The translations under genes and the position numbers were made by a program. A DNA stretch of 64,000 bases from the NCBI GenBank assembly GCA_905183005.1, contig CAJJDO010000049.1:63856-127855 (forward strand), in the 5' to 3' direction. This document shows, piece after piece, positions 48,103-62,135 of this stretch. The DNA comes from Paramecium pentaurelia (Eukaryota > Ciliophora > Oligohymenophorea > Peniculida > Parameciidae). How positions within the stretch are numbered: the stretch's first letter is position 1; every line of letters begins with the position of its first letter. The notes beneath the pieces were generated by a model. It was not told the origin of the DNA. It saw only the letters and a list, made by a program, of their open reading frames with translations, and did not search any database.

Positions 48103-50050
48103 TCAAACTTTTTTAGGTATCAATTTATGAGAATATCTAGGCTTTGTAAATTAACTATATAGTTAACATTAATTTGTCAAAATTGAATATCTAATTAAAT
48201 GTATATTAATATATATATAATACCTCCAAATATTTGAACTAGGAATATTTTCTTAAGTCTTTCCACCAACTAAATAAACAAATTAATAGTCATCACTAAC
48301 TATTGCATCAAATTTAATAGTAGGACATATTAATTCTCCCATTTAATAAAATTATTAATCGGTTTCATCATATTTCTCTATTTATTTAATATATTTTTTG
48401 CCAGATCTTCCTCCAAAAATCCATATGCCATCTGGAAGTGTCAAAGAAATATGGCTTCTTCTAGGATAACTAGGAGATTTGATTTTTTTCCATTGATTAA
48501 TTGCCATATCATATTTGAAACAACCCTATTCATCAAATAAATACATAGAGTTAGGTTCATTACCTTAAACTAAGGTGTGATTATAACATTTTATAGGAAT
48601 AGATTATAAATTTTTAGTTTAATAGGTATCTAAATTTATAAGTTAAAAAATATCTTAGATTCCTTAATCTGTTTTACCTCCTGAAATATATAATTTATTT
48701 CCTATTTATTTAGATGCTAATCCACTAACTCCTTTAGTAAGTATTAATTAAGAGATTTTAGATTATTTTAGATTGGGATCATATGATTCACATAAAGCTG
48801 TTCTAATACCTTCTTATTTACCTCCTATTAATAGAATTTGATTTCCATGATATGCAATTTAAAATCCATAACGATTTGATACCAAAAAATCATGTTAACT
48901 AGATTATTTTGATTATATATCAACAAGTTCTATAAGATTTTATCTTTGACCTTTTAATAATCCTCCTATAATATAAAATTATGTTTGATTTTAAATAGGT
49001 ATCTCCATTTATGAAATGGAATGATCACTTAAAGATTATTTGTTACTAAAGAAATCATTAATAATTGATTATTCAGGAGATGCTTTATCTAAAATTGAAC
49101 TTAAATCTGTTGGTATATCTAAAGTAATTTATTTGATTTCTGTTTTTCTCATTTATTATTTTGATGATTATAAACTAAAATGAGGTGAACTATGTTAAGT
49201 AAACCCTTTTTTAGAAAATGGACTTGCTCTAGTTGTATTTGGTTATTAAAATAATTTAGATGATACACGTTTGATTCTATAATCTGAGTCTCTTTCTAAA
49301 ATAGATAATATATTAGAGATTTATTTAACAATATCAGTAGTATTTCTAATTTACAATTGCTAATATTAAATTTTAGGAGCTTGAGATAAATTATCATATT
49401 CATTTTCAAGTTCTTTGATTGTTTTACAATTTATAGTATAAAATTCTCTAAATTTTTTCAATTATTCATATCCAGATGTATTTTATTGATTTACAATATT
49501 CTTTTCTAATTAGATTCCTCTTCCCTTATATTCATCAATTATACACTTTTATAATAATAATAATTAAGTGTACTTTTGAATCTTGTAAAGTCTATTAATA
49601 CTTCATTTTATGGACTTCAACTTATTCAATTAATTCTTAAAATTTCATTTAAACAATTTCAATAATTTAAGAGCAAATTGAATTTAATGATTGAATTTAG
49701 ATTTAAGACATTTTATTAATCTAAGTATTTTCTTTTTGAATTTGATCATCAAGATTATTGTAGTTTTTAATGATTTTTTGAACTTTTTATAATTACTATT
49801 TATTTTATAAACTTATGTTATTCAAAGCCTAATATTTATAAATGATAATACTTTTTCAATTGAAATGATATTTTATACTTTCAAACTACATTTGATCAAA
49901 CATTCTTAACATAGTAATTATTATGTAGTTGTACAGTAATCTAATAAAATAAATTATCAAAATTAGTTTACTTGTATAAATAAGTAAATGTTTAGGACAA
50001 TTAAATTGATCAATTTCATCTCCAGAAAAACATTCTTCTTCTGTGTCCAT
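48103..50050 (-). CDS. B-box zinc finger, coiled-coil and kelch-repeat protein
   Basis: After MDTEEECFSGDEIDQFN the first exon and a spliced second exon give CPKHLLIYTNYCTTTQQLLCQECLIKC, a B-box-like Cys/His pattern. A coiled coil follows, then a kelch array: QILLIGGKQEGIRTALCESYDP, NKLYISGGKTDQGIQDIF, NSMYLFDEQGCFKYDMAINQWKKI, GIWIFGGRSGKKYIKQIEKYD, VYLVGGKTQENIPSSNIWRYS. The GG pairs with the later Tyr and Trp are the kelch signature of a beta-propeller. Introns of about 31 and 33 nt flank the array. The TRIM-like order suggests a substrate-binding adaptor, but no RING finger is seen. Confidence 0.85.
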
Positions 50051-50137
50051 CTTTTAATACAAATTATTTATTTATATAATTACAAATATACTTCAAAAAA
50101 TAATCATCTAATTTAATAATTAATATAAAAATTGAGA

Positions 50138-53100
50138 TCAAGTTAATTTATTCTCACTTGATTTTTATTTGTTCTAATACATACGGACATCATTTAATGT
50201 TAATGTTTAACATTTCTTTTTTAAAATAGATTTTTAAACACTTTAATTCTATGCCTCTAAAGATGTTGATTACATTCTTATTATTGAAGTAGGATTTGTA
50301 CCTGCAGGTTCATAAACAACACCATGTAATGTAGAACTATTCTAAGAATTATAATTTGTTAATCTATATTTATTTGATTCTTTAAAATTCTACATTATTT
50401 CTTCTTTGTTTTATTCATCAATTGCTTAAGAAGCATAAAGTTTCTCTTCATTCATTACTTATAATCCATCCTTTGTATGAACACTGTATGATTACATATA
50501 CTCATATCTTTCATCACTTGATTATTCAGTATAATTTTATAATCCTCTTTTTGACTTTTCAAATATATTAATTGTATATGATTTCCAAGTTTTAAATATT
50601 ATTAGCAAATGTAAATATTCTTATAAAATATTAAAATTCTGATAAGAGTATTTAAAATCAAAAGATCCATCAATAGAATCAAATAATTTAATATCACCTT
50701 ATTTTTCATTACCTTTTTAATTTTCTTTAATTTTTTCGTTTAATTTTCTTTTCATAGCCATATCAAACAATTTCATTTCAGCTTTCCCTGCAGGAGTTCC
50801 ATCTTTAAAGACTTTCTCTAAAAATGCAAATCTTAATGTTTCATATAATAATTCATTGAAATTTACATAACTTCTTTTATCTCTAAAATATATTCATAAA
50901 TTACGCTCTAATTCTAAAATGAAATGCATCCTTTGCAGCATCCCATATATTATCTCCCTTTTAAGCACCAAGTGGTTAATTTAAATCTAATAAAAATCTA
51001 CCTATATATCTAGTATGCATTTTTAGTCCTTTAGTATCATATGTATAACGACACCAACAATTACAAAAATGATCTATATTTTCAACAAAAGTTTATATCA
51101 CATTTGTAGTAGTACTAAAAAAACCTTTTAATATTATTCATAATAATATATACTTTCAAATTGATCAACCAAAGCTAAAACAAATAAATTCATAACTATT
51201 ATATTGGACAATAAATAGTATGATAAAAAGTATAGATATGCCCATCCAGAACCGCATTGTTATATATCATCAAGACAATACATATTAGAACCACTACAAT
51301 CAATTATTAAAGCTCTCCAATCATCTCCTGTTGTACATTTAAATAGAACTAAAGCAGCATTAATAAAATTCCTAAAATTAAGATAATACTCATCAATGGC
51401 TCTACCCTAAAAATTTATATTTATATCAATATACTTTTGTAATATGCCCAAATAGACGAGTTCCTACTAAAGCATAAGTAGCTTGTATAGTTAATTATAT
51501 GTAAAGTATTTTGAGAAGTAAGGAAGATGAAAAAAACAAGACTCGCATCAATCTTTGAAGTCCTTTAAATTCTTAAAATATTAATAAGATCTTTATATCT
51601 CTACATATCAAGAACACTCTGGCAAAATATATTATAGTTTCATCTTAAGAGCCATTTGTAAATAGATGAAACCATCTTTTTTTTACATCATAAAAGAAAT
51701 CTGCAATTGATACAACTGTTATAATTAATTCAAACAATCTCCATCTAGATGCCATATATCTAGTTACTCCATATGCCATAATCTTTATTATACAATCAAA
51801 AGTAAATATGATAGCATGTAATTAATATAATTAATTAGCTAAATTTCTAGTATATTATGAATTAATATCAAATAAAAAACATAATACAATACTATTTGTA
51901 ACCAAAATACAATTATAATAATATTTATAACTAAAATTATATTATAATTTTTTACTATTTACTAAAGGCTAATTTATATGCTAATTTTCTAATTTAGGAA
52001 TGAGGAGCATGAGAATACCCAGGTTTCTAATTGAGAACAATTGAACATATTTATATAAATTGAGATTAATCCTAAGTTAAATTTTTATTTTCTATCTTTT
52101 TTGTAAACTTTTAAAATTCTGTAAATAAAACACCAGTCAAAAAACCCATAAAAAACATAGCCCCAATAAATATAAAAGTTACAAATAATAAATAGGTTGC
52201 CCATTAAATTTTAAAAGGAGAAGGACCTGTATTTGAATTACTGGCATTATAACATACTTACATGATTTCTCCCCATGCATCTAATGAAGATATCATAGTT
52301 AATGTAAATAATCCATTTACAAAATTATCAAAATTATAAGGATGATTAATCCATTTTTTATTTTATTTTTGACATTCTGAATAACTAATATGAAAATTCA
52401 TTAAATCTTCACAATAACCCATTTTTTATTAATATAAATGCATAGCAAAAACATTAAAAACCATAAAAACTAATAAAATAACAGCTACTATATTGATAAT
52501 CTAGATTAGACTTTTAACCATAGCATTTTTTACACCTTAAACACTATTAAACATATTAACCATCATTAATGGTCTACAAAAAACTAAGTTATTATTATAT
52601 ATTATACTTAATTGATGTGCTAATTTAAAAATAGGAGCAGTACTTATAAAACTTAAGAAATATGCAGTAGTATATGTCATATTAACCAACTTCCAAAAAT
52701 CTCTTAGGATAGTTCCTTCATTAAGTATAAATCCTTTTGCAATGATTTCAATTATAAATATGGATAGAATAACAATATTTTACAAAAATAAGTTAATCTT
52801 GAAATAACCATTTAAATTTGAATCAAATAATTTTTGATTGTTTGATAATTCAAAATGAGATATTATTTAAAATACTACAGATATAATGATTGTAACATCA
52901 TTTAAGATTTTAAATGGTATACTTTTAGAAATTCTATAACATATCTTTCTAAACCTATTATTGTATGAAAAAATAAAACAAGAGTCTGCACATTTAGTAT
53001 CTTCATAATAAATGAATTCTATAATATTATATAATATTTATTTACATTATGTTTTTCTCTTTTTCATAAATAGTTTTTTAGAAGTTTCTGGTAAATCTCT

Positions 53101-56100
53101 AATATTTATTTTTGCATGATGTTTAGATGAATGAGATTTTGTAGGTTAAGTACTTTATTCTTATACTCTAAAAATTAATATATATAAAATACATTTCTTC
53201 TTCATTTTGTGTAAAATTGTCTTTCTGACAATCAAATTAAATATTCTCATATATTCCTACTTTCCTTGCTAAAATTAATGATTGATCTTATTAATTTTCA
53301 ACTACCATTTCTAATTCTGAAGAAAAAGCATCCAATAATACTGCCATAACAAGACCATAAATTAAATAATTTATTGTAAATACAGTTATAAAATAGAATA
53401 GGATACCTATCCAAGGTTTTTAAAATTTGATAACAACTTTTAACATACCAACTGCATCATCATTTGTACTAATTTTAAATATAGTCATCCAAGACTTTGC
53501 AAAACTCTTAAAAGAATGTAATTATGATAAACTTTAATTTTCTTAGAAATTTTCAATAAAGAATTGCATTCCCAAAATAGAAAATATTAAAATGATTGAT
53601 AACATTAAAAACATTAAACTTAAATATCTATGAATTTTAATTATTATTAATACTTTTTAAATGTAATTTTTGCTATTCTCATAATTCTAGTTACAAATTA
53701 ATTATATTTAATAATTCTATATAATAATATAGCATTAGTTGCTCTAAGGGCCTTTATTTCACTACCATAATTCTCTTTAAATGGAATATCAATAATTGTG
53801 ATTATATTATAAATAATTTATGTTATTATGATAAGAGAGTCTAAGATGTTTTCACCTTCATATCCAAAAAGCACTTAAATAAATTTTTATTATTTTACTT
53901 ATGCCTTAACTTATTAATTTTAAAGAAATCTATATTATTAATTAGATTGTCATATAAAAATTAATTTATTCTATAAGTTAATCATCTAAATATCCAATTG
54001 AACATAAAACACAAAAACTTAATAAATTTGAAAAATCAAAAATTAAATTAATAAAAGTATTATTTAACCACATTTTAATTTTTAATTAAATAGATTTCCA
54101 TAATCCAGTAAAACCTATCATCCATATATGAATTTCTTTAGAATTTAATGATTTAAAAATGGATAAAAGATTTAGTTTTTTATTCTTAATAACATCAAGA
54201 AATGAAATATTTTGTTTACATATTGCATTATTCTTAATTTCCAATCTCTAATAAATAATTACTTAATTATTACACGATATTTCAAATATTAAAAAAATAA
54301 AGTATTCAAATCATCTGTATCTATAATCAATTGATCATTTTCTAATGTTCTATTAATTAGAATAGATACAGATTCATAATTTCTTTTGACACCATTTAAA
54401 TAAATAAATGGTTCACCTTCCTAATATTCTGGAAATTCAAAAAAAAAATCACTTTTCTATTATTTTATTGTATGCATAGTTTTTCTTGGAAATCTGAATT
54501 TTCTTTCAACACTAGATGATTTAGAAGATTGTCTTTTTGGAGATATAATTTATATTTCATCATTCCTTAATTCTTCAAATGTTTAAGTTGATAGTTTGAT
54601 TTTTCTTCTGGTTTTATTAATAGGTAAGATACTATTTCTAATCATTTTATTACAAGTATTTTAATATTATTTAAGAATTTCATCATCAAAATAGAATTAA
54701 TTAATTTTTTTGGATTTAATTTTTTATAATTCTGTTACTAATTTTTTTTCTTTTAATAAATATTCTTATTTTTATCCTAAAACTTCACTTTAAGAATTAG
54801 AAATATAATCTTTAAATACAACTGATACTTTCCATCCTAAAACATCATGTGTTTATAATTAATGTAGAATTTCCATTTCTTCTTCATTTGAATTTTAAAA
54901 TTAAAATGTCTATTCTAAAATCAAAGATCTTTTAGGTAATATTATATATCTCAATTTACAAGATGACTTAATTTTACCTATAAAATTACTCTTTTATTAA
55001 TTATTTAACTCTTCCATTTCTCTTTTTTGTCTAGCTGAAAGAACATGAGCATATTACTTTTTTTTTTATGTCTTTTCAATTTAATTCTTAGTAAATCTTT
55101 ATATTTTCTTTGCAGTACTCTTAGCAACTATTCTAGCTGATATTTAAGGACTCATTATTGATTAATTACCCACTTATTAATCTAAGAAGGGTTATTTTAT
55201 TGTATAATTGCTTATAATCTAAGATTAAGAACAATCTAATTATTATTATTATTATTATGTATGTAATTTAGCTCTTTAAAGTACTTTTAATTTTTAATAA
55301 AATCCTAAATCTTTAATAAATCTCAAATTAATTTCAATTTTATCATTTTATTCTTTTCTAACATCTCCTTAATCTTATGAATAGTTAGCTACTATATGAG
55401 AATAATATGTCTTTAATATTGCTATAATTAAATTAAATGCAAAGAATCCAACTATAAATATTACAAATACAAAATAAATCCATGTCAATGGACTTAAAGT
55501 ATAAAGAGTAGGATACATCAAATCAGTCCAATTATCCATTGTAATTATCCTTATAATAGAAATAAAAGAATTAATGAAATTATTAAAATTAGTTATTTAA
55601 TCTGGTGCAAATATTATTGGTATATTTATACATGTTGAATATTATGGACAATCAAGCCATCCACAATACTAATCAGTTAATATAAGTCCCTCTTCCAAAT
55701 AAACACATTTATTGTAAAAGGCAGTTGCAAATTAATGAAGACCTACATTAGCAAAAAGTACACAAAATATTAAGACAATTAATAATGCTTCTAACATATA
55801 TCTTAATGATTAAATAAGTGCTTTAAAAGTTAATTATAATTATGAAGATAATTAACTTAAGAATATCAATACTCTTATTGCTCTTAAAGGTGAAAAGTCA
55901 AATGAAATAAGTCCATATGTTACTAAACCCAAAATCACTACATTTAACAAATCAAAAATATTCCAGAATTTACATAAAAAGTTAACTATATTGTGTCCTG
56001 CAACTCTTATACATATTTCTAAAACATAGATTATAAAAAACACTAAATTATTATTAAATTATACCTTCTTATTATGTATCAAAAAATTATTAATATTCCT

Positions 56101-56900
56101 CATAAAAATTACTATAATACTTTGTTATTAATAATATTATGTTGATTGTAATTAGAATAAGCATTACATATCTATACACTCTACTTAATATTATGATTTC
56201 ACAAATCTATGATAAAATCTCTAACAAAAGAACTATGTATTTTCTTAATTTCAAAAGAGGATAAGAATCAAAATAGTTTTGGAAATTATTCAAAATAGCT
56301 TCTATTCCTTAAGAATTTATCAATATTAAATTGTAATTATCTTAATGGACATTCCTTTTTGATCTAACATTATAATCATTCAAAATTTCTTATTAGCCTT
56401 ATGACTTTAAATATTCAGTTTAATTATCTCTAATGTTTTCTTAGCTTTTTTAGTTATACTTATGATAAATAGTATTGTTTTATTCTTCATTTATCATGCC
56501 TTCAAAAGATCTATATACTTTATATTGTTCTTATTTTCTACCAATTCTATTTTCAAATTCTATAGCATCAATAAGCTATATTTATTTTTAATCTTTACTT
56601 CGAAATTAAGAACTGATCTATTAATGTTTATCTCTTCATCTATTCCTTCACAATAACTTTCATTATGATTTTAAGTCAATTATATTTCTTTTAAAGATGT
56701 AATATAATTATGTTAACTCTTTTATTCCCTTTTGTATTTAATTAAATAAGTACATCTTCGAAAGCTTCTTAGGTTTATGTTATCTACTATTCGATCTAGG
56801 TCGCTTTTGTGAAATGGCCTCATTAATTAATCCAAAAAATTAATCAGACTCTTCATCATTTTTTGGTTTAATCCTAATTGCTTGCTTGTTAAGTTTATGC
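50138..56900 (-). CDS. Four-domain voltage-gated calcium-channel alpha subunit
   Basis: Four homologous repeats are visible. Repeat I shows EICIRVAGHNIVNF, FWNIFDLLNVVILGLVTYGLI and an S4 SPLRAIRVLIF. Repeat IV has RWRLFELIITVVSIADF, an S4-like RVFLICRDIKILLIF and FKGLQRLMRV. Pore filters read TMDNW (55528-55542), TNDDA (53453-53467), SLDAW (52273-52287) and TGDDW (51317-51331), so each repeat places Asp where animal Ca channels have Glu. FNLIIAILKTYYSH and NLFVLALVDQFE are typical S6 ends. The N-terminus is basic and Ser-rich and its start codon is unresolved near 56.9-57.0 kb. Paramecium ciliary Ca channels of this class drive the avoiding reaction; which channel this is cannot be told here. 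Confidence 0.85.
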
Positions 56901-58511
56901 TTTTTACCTACATTACATGATTAAAATAAGACTTTATATTATTGTGTAAATATTAATAAATTGTTCAATGAATTTACATTAAGAAAATTTAAATTTCATT
57001 AAATCTTATGAGATATTTAAATAAGAAATCTTTTACACATTAAGATCTTGAATATTGTCCTTTATATTTCATAATTTTACACTTTTAATAAACTAACTTT
57101 TAGAATTATTTTGTTTTTAATGTTGTATAAATAAGATTAGAATTAAATTCTTAAATTGAATTGTTATATACAAGGGTAATTAAAAAGTATTATTATAGCT
57201 ATTTGTTTATGCGTTAATTATAAATTTAATTAGGATTATTATTAAGAAAAACTCCATTTAAATGAATTTAATCCAAGAATCTATACGAATGCTAATAATT
57301 ATTACTGTTAAATAGTGATATATATATTTTATTATTTAATACTACTAATTCAAGAAAAAAAAATTGAAGATCGAAAAAAGATTAAATATACAGTGAATTA
57401 AAATTTTTATTGATAAATATTAGGCATTTTTAATTCATTTATATATGATCTGGAACCAACTAAATTCTCAATTATCAGATAAGATATAAACTATCTCTAT
57501 TATTTATTGTCTAAATTTTTTGATATAATAATTTTTAAATCTTAATATAAAGTCAGCCTTCCTTATTTTCTACTAATTGGATATGTCCAATATAATAGGC
57601 TCATCTAAACACTCCAAATAAAAGAGAGAAAAATTTCAACAAAAATAATAATAGATACTTTTGATTTTTAACTTTAATTATTAGTCTAATTATTTATATG
57701 ATTTTCAAACTAATACAAGGATTAGACTTTTAAAGCGATGATGAAATTTTCTTAATTATGTCAGGATAGATTTAAAATTCTAAAATATCTTTCTCTTTAT
57801 CTAACTATATTAATTTGTAATCACAATTTTAAGTATGTGAATCTCTTTGGTATCTATAAATAATACCTAAATGAAATATAATAAAGAATGAGATTTTCAA
57901 TTAAAAATACTATAAATCATATTTAACTGTTGAATTACACTTATGAATTATTTTAGTTTTCTTTTTACATTAATATTATTATCATAGTTTTCTAAACATT
58001 ATAAATATCAGAACATCATATTTTTTAGAAGAAATTTCAATACATTAAATTAACTTCCAACAAATTTAGAAGAACATGCTTTTAGGATCTTAATTAAATG
58101 ATTACAATAATCAAAAATAATAATTGGATATTCATTTATAATCTTTACTAATTGATGACATAATGGTTGATTATATAATATTTTAAAATATAAATAATAG
58201 ATTGCGAAAGTATTAATTAATTGTAAATTTTCATAAATCCTAATTTCAATTTATTGGAATCATATTTTATTTTTTCAGAGGGGAAGAAGCTGATAAAAAA
58301 AGAGGATTGTTAGAATCCATTATACTATTAAAAATAATATTTGTTTAGTTAACTTAACTTATTAAAAAATGCAATTGTTTATTAAATTATATTAAAAAAT
58401 TGGGGAATGGATTCAGTTTCAACATGATAAAATAGAATTTTACTAAGAAAATAAAAGTAAATAAAAATTTGATAGAATGGTGATAACTTTTGAATGATAT
58501 TATTGAATAGA
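56901..58511. other. Long gap with one doubtful minus-strand ORF
   Basis: About 1.6 kb. On the minus strand one frame is open from 57981 to TGA 57601-57603 and reads rather like protein (KCNSTVKYDLQYFQLKISFFIIFHLGIIY, RDSHTQNCDYKLIQLDKEKD, YLLLFLLKFFSLLFGVF), with a hydrophobic segment at each end but no Met start. The plus strand over the same bases is also open from ATG 57585. Neither can be extended into a normal gene, so this may be a relic. The remainder is AT-rich with no recognisable feature. Confidence 0.35.
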
Positions 58512-59722
58512 TCATGCTCCTTTGAGTTATGATTTAACATAATCTTAAAATCTTGGTTAGTTGAGCAATTCTAAGGCTTGGTTGGCAGCATTGATTTCTT
58601 TGTTGTATTCTGCAACAGTTGAATTATAGACATCAGTGGCAAAGGCATAGTCATCATTTTCAGCTTATAATTATCCATTAAGGGTTGCTAAATCAGCATC
58701 GAGTTCATCGATAAGGTCAAGAGTTTATTCAATCTTGTCTATATGAATTAGATATGTTATTAGTACTTGCATTAGCTTCAATTTCAGCATTCTTAACAAC
58801 AACTGCTCTTTAGAATTCAGCATGTTCTGAGTTCAATTAGATAACTTATGCATTGAAGTCAGTAACAGCTTAAGCTTCATCTGCTGTGATTTAGTTGAGA
58901 GAATCAACTAATTCAACTCTCAAGTTATTGAAAGCAACAACAATCTAAGAATGAATATATATGTTACATCTCTAAGAGCACCTTGATCAGCAAAGTTAGA
59001 TTCAACTGTGATTTCCAAAAGTACTTTAACAAAGATTTGGAATTAGTTGTGCTTTTTCAATGAATTTTGGATTTTGGTGAGGTTCTTTTAAACCTTCTTG
59101 ATTTAAGCAAGAGATGGGGTTGCGATTGTGCTCAATAATTAGAGACATTCATCAATGGCACCAATGGCATCATTGTGTTCTGCAACTTAAGCTTCAAAGG
59201 TCTCGTGATCATTTTCTCTTTAGACTGTGGCTTCTTGGAGTGTTCTTCTGTTTTAGGCAATATTTTCTTATAATTATTCAAGTTAGGCAGCAAATCTATC
59301 TCTTTATGGGATAAGGACATTATCATAGAAATCATGAGCATTGAAGAGTTCTAAAAAGGATCAAAAAGAATTAGTACCTCTTTCTTTATCTTAGATTTCT
59401 TATTCAAGTCTTGATACTTCTCTGTTATGAACGTCAGTTCTTCTGTTAAATTCGTGATGGACACCAGCTAATTCCTCTTCTAATTCATCAACCTTAATTA
59501 TTAATGATATAGGTTTACAAGTTTTGCAATTTCGCTGTTGAGTTCAGAGAGAATACCTCCAGTTGACAAATGAAGTTCAGCAAAATTCAAAATGAACTTT
59601 CCCCAACCAGATGAGTGAATTTAAGCAAGAGCCTTTTAGTCACGGTTAGTCCAGATGGAGGATTAGACATTGATGGCTGTTGCACCAAGCACCAACAATA
59701 CACAAAGAGTTAGTTTTAGCAT
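58512..59722 (-). CDS. Trichocyst matrix protein (T1-like)
   Basis: About 368 residues with four introns (26, 27, 23 and 28 nt). Signal peptide MLKLTLCVLLVLGATA, then NVQSSIWTNRDQKALAQIHSSGWGKFILNFAELHL, a long coiled coil (VDELEEELAGVHHEFNRRTD, EVSRLEQEIQDKERGTNSF-type heptads), AHNDAIGAIDECLQLL in the style of TMPs, and a second helical half ending YVKSQLKGA. Codons end in C more often than in nearby genes, as in highly expressed genes. It belongs to a different TMP subgroup from the tandem pair at 8.3-10.8 kb. Product: a structural protein of the trichocyst core. Confidence 0.9.
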
Positions 59723-59862
59723 TTATTGTAATTATTATTGACATACGTTTAAGGATTATTTTGTGCTAAAAAATCGAAAAACGAATATTTATTTTCATAT
59801 ATATAATATAAATAAATTATATTATTTTTAATGATCAATCCATTAACATTTGATGAATATAA

Positions 59863-61284
59863 TCATAAATCAATAAAGCTCTTTTATTTGCTCTTAGATC
59901 TAATAAATTCTTGTACATATTCCTCTTTAATAGAGATTTCACCAGTTTAAGGATTGATCATCACTCTTTTTTCATCACAAAAGTAGGCAGCAGGAGTCAA
60001 TTTTATAACACAATGTAACGGTATATCTAGAGTAGGTACTTCTGGTATCTCATTTTAATGAAAGTATGCATATAAACATCTTAAAATGGCCTAATGTGCT
60101 ATTATCATAACTGGTTGTCTTGATCTTTCAATTTCAAATATAACAGGTTCAATTCTACTAATTAAATCTAAATATGATTCTCCTCTTGGATATCTATAAC
60201 CTAATTTATTGATTTTTCTTTCCTAATAAATATTTATATTAATAAATGATTACTTAGAAATCATTAGGGAATTTCTATGCAATTTCAGTATAAGTCATTC
60301 CATCACAAATTCCTACATTAATTTCATCTAATGTTTTAAGTTGTAATGGTTAGATTTCTAATTTCTAAGCAACTACATCTGATGTATGAATAGCTCTTCT
60401 CATTGTTGATGTTAAAAATATGATTTCATTTTTTATTTCTTTAGTAGGGAATTCTTAATTGAAGAAATCTGCCAATTTGTCTGCATACATCTCTCCTAAT
60501 TCTGATAAATCGGAATCTCCTCCAACCCTATCATCAACATTGTATTGGCTCTCTCCATGTCTAGATAAGTAGATTGGTCTTGGATAGGTATGCAGATTCA
60601 TAATAAAGGATACGACCTTGGACAACAGAAAGCCATAAACTTAATGAACAATAATCTAAGCATGGAAACATGTTTTGTACGTCTGCTCCGACGTTCATAG
60701 TCTTGATATATGAGAGATCCTCATCGTCGGTTATAGTTTTATAGATTTGTTCGTACATCTTTATTCTATTAAGAAAATCTATTGTAGCTTGTTCAGAATC
60801 CATGTTACAATAATCTGGATTATTAATCTTAGTTAATCGAATGTTATTTTGAATCACTTTAGAATCATTACATATTGATTCAATCCATAAAGTTTGAATT
60901 CCATTAAAAGAGGATTTCAAATCACTTTCAATCTAATGTCTTCTTTCTTTTGTAATGTTTGTTCCATCTAGTATTCCAATATCTCCTCCATTTTTAAGAA
61001 ATTATATTAAATCTTATAATGCCATTTTTGCACAATCACTCCTTGCTTTTTAAGCCTAATTTGATATTACATCATTATACTTCTTCGTTATTAGGATCAA
61101 AAAATAAAGAATTGCATTCAGTACCACATATTTCTCTTCTGTAATTACCATTAATGAATACTCTACTCTTATAACCTAACCAATTGAAATAACGATTCAA
61201 TTTTCGAGAAATATATGTTTTCCCTCTAGCAGGTAAACCAACTGTACAGATGGCTATTTTTTATGATCTATTGCATTCTTACAT
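59863..61284 (-). CDS. PFKFB: 6-phosphofructo-2-kinase / fructose-2,6-bisphosphatase
   Basis: 446 residues with introns of 25, 25 and 31 nt. The kinase half has the Walker A GLPARGKTYIS, RRLNRYFNWLG-type RKLNRYFNWLG, INGNYRRE, and ILDGTNITKERR. The phosphatase half follows after GFLLSKVVSFIMNLHTYPRPIY: catalytic SRHGESQYN, STMRRAIHTS, LDEINVGICDGMTY and the second histidine MIIAHQAILRCLYAYF. The enzyme makes and breaks fructose-2,6-bisphosphate, the signal that tunes glycolysis against gluconeogenesis. Both active sites look intact. The N-terminus is very short (MQECNRSQK before the first strand), so it lacks the regulatory extension of some homologues. Confidence 0.96.
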
Positions 61285-61442
61285 ATTATAAAATTTTAAT
61301 AATTCTTAGCCTTAAAATAATTTTAATGTTCAAGTGGTTGAAAAGAGATAAAGAATAACCATTAACAAATTAAAAAAAGCCATACAATCAATTATCCAAA
61401 GAATAAGCTTAAGAAATTCTAGCTAATTTTTCATATAGAACT

Positions 61443-61766
61443 ATGGCTGATCTTATTTTTAAAGATGATTCTAATCCAGATTTGAACGTAGAATAAGAAT
61501 AAAAAAAGAAAATTCAATTAAAAACTGAATGCTATATGGATGAATAAGGAAATCTGCATTTCAATTAAGAAGAGCAATTATCTTGGGTTGATGATGATTC
61601 TCATTATGAAGAAGATGAATTAGATAAGCAAATATATGAATAAATGTATGAGGAAATGTAGGAAGAATTAAATTAAAGAGGAGAACGAGAACATTTCAGA
61701 CCAATTACTGGCCCTGAAAATAATGATAATGATGAATGGGAAACAGATAGTGATGAACAAAATTGA
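61443..61766 (+). CDS. Small acidic protein, unknown
   Basis: Intronless, 107 residues: MADLIFKDDSNPDLNVEQEQKKKIQLKTECYMDEQGN...SWVDDDSHYEEDELDKQIYEQMYEEMQEELNQRG, ending HFRPITGPENNDNDEWETDSDEQN. It is highly acidic with one amphipathic helix (DELDKQIYEQMYEEM) and no membrane segment. The RPITGP motif within an otherwise disordered tail may be a short interaction site. Family not recognised. Divergent from the PFKFB gene, 158 bp away. Confidence 0.7.
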
Positions 61767-62135
61767 TTTTTTTTATATATATTTATTTATCAACAAAAAT
61801 AACTATAAATCTCTTTATAAATTCAATCCCTTTAATTATTATCTTATTTAAATTCTATAAACTCTCCATCAGTTTTTGAAAATCATTCTAAAAAACATTC
61901 TTTAATAAAAGAATTCATAAATTAAATACTATTTCATTGTATTATTTCCATAATAATAAAATAAATTTTTTTTATTTTTTTGATTTATGAATAATGCCTA
62001 ATACATTTTGAAAAAATGATTGATTCTCTCTCTATTTTTTGGCCTTCTCTACTTAAATATAACCTTAAAATAAGTTACGATATACTTCTTTATTTTGTTT
62101 ACGGAATCAGATTTTTGGAAACATAAATTTATTAA
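61767..62135. other. Intergenic, AT-rich
   Basis: About 370 bp between two plus-strand genes, with homopolymer T tracts around 61770-61980. No coding frame or RNA gene was recognised. Confidence 0.6.

Noticed and set aside
59114..59341. Short open frames on both strands inside the trichocyst protein gene
   Set aside because: The minus-strand TMP reading frame with four introns covers this region; the others are in different frames.
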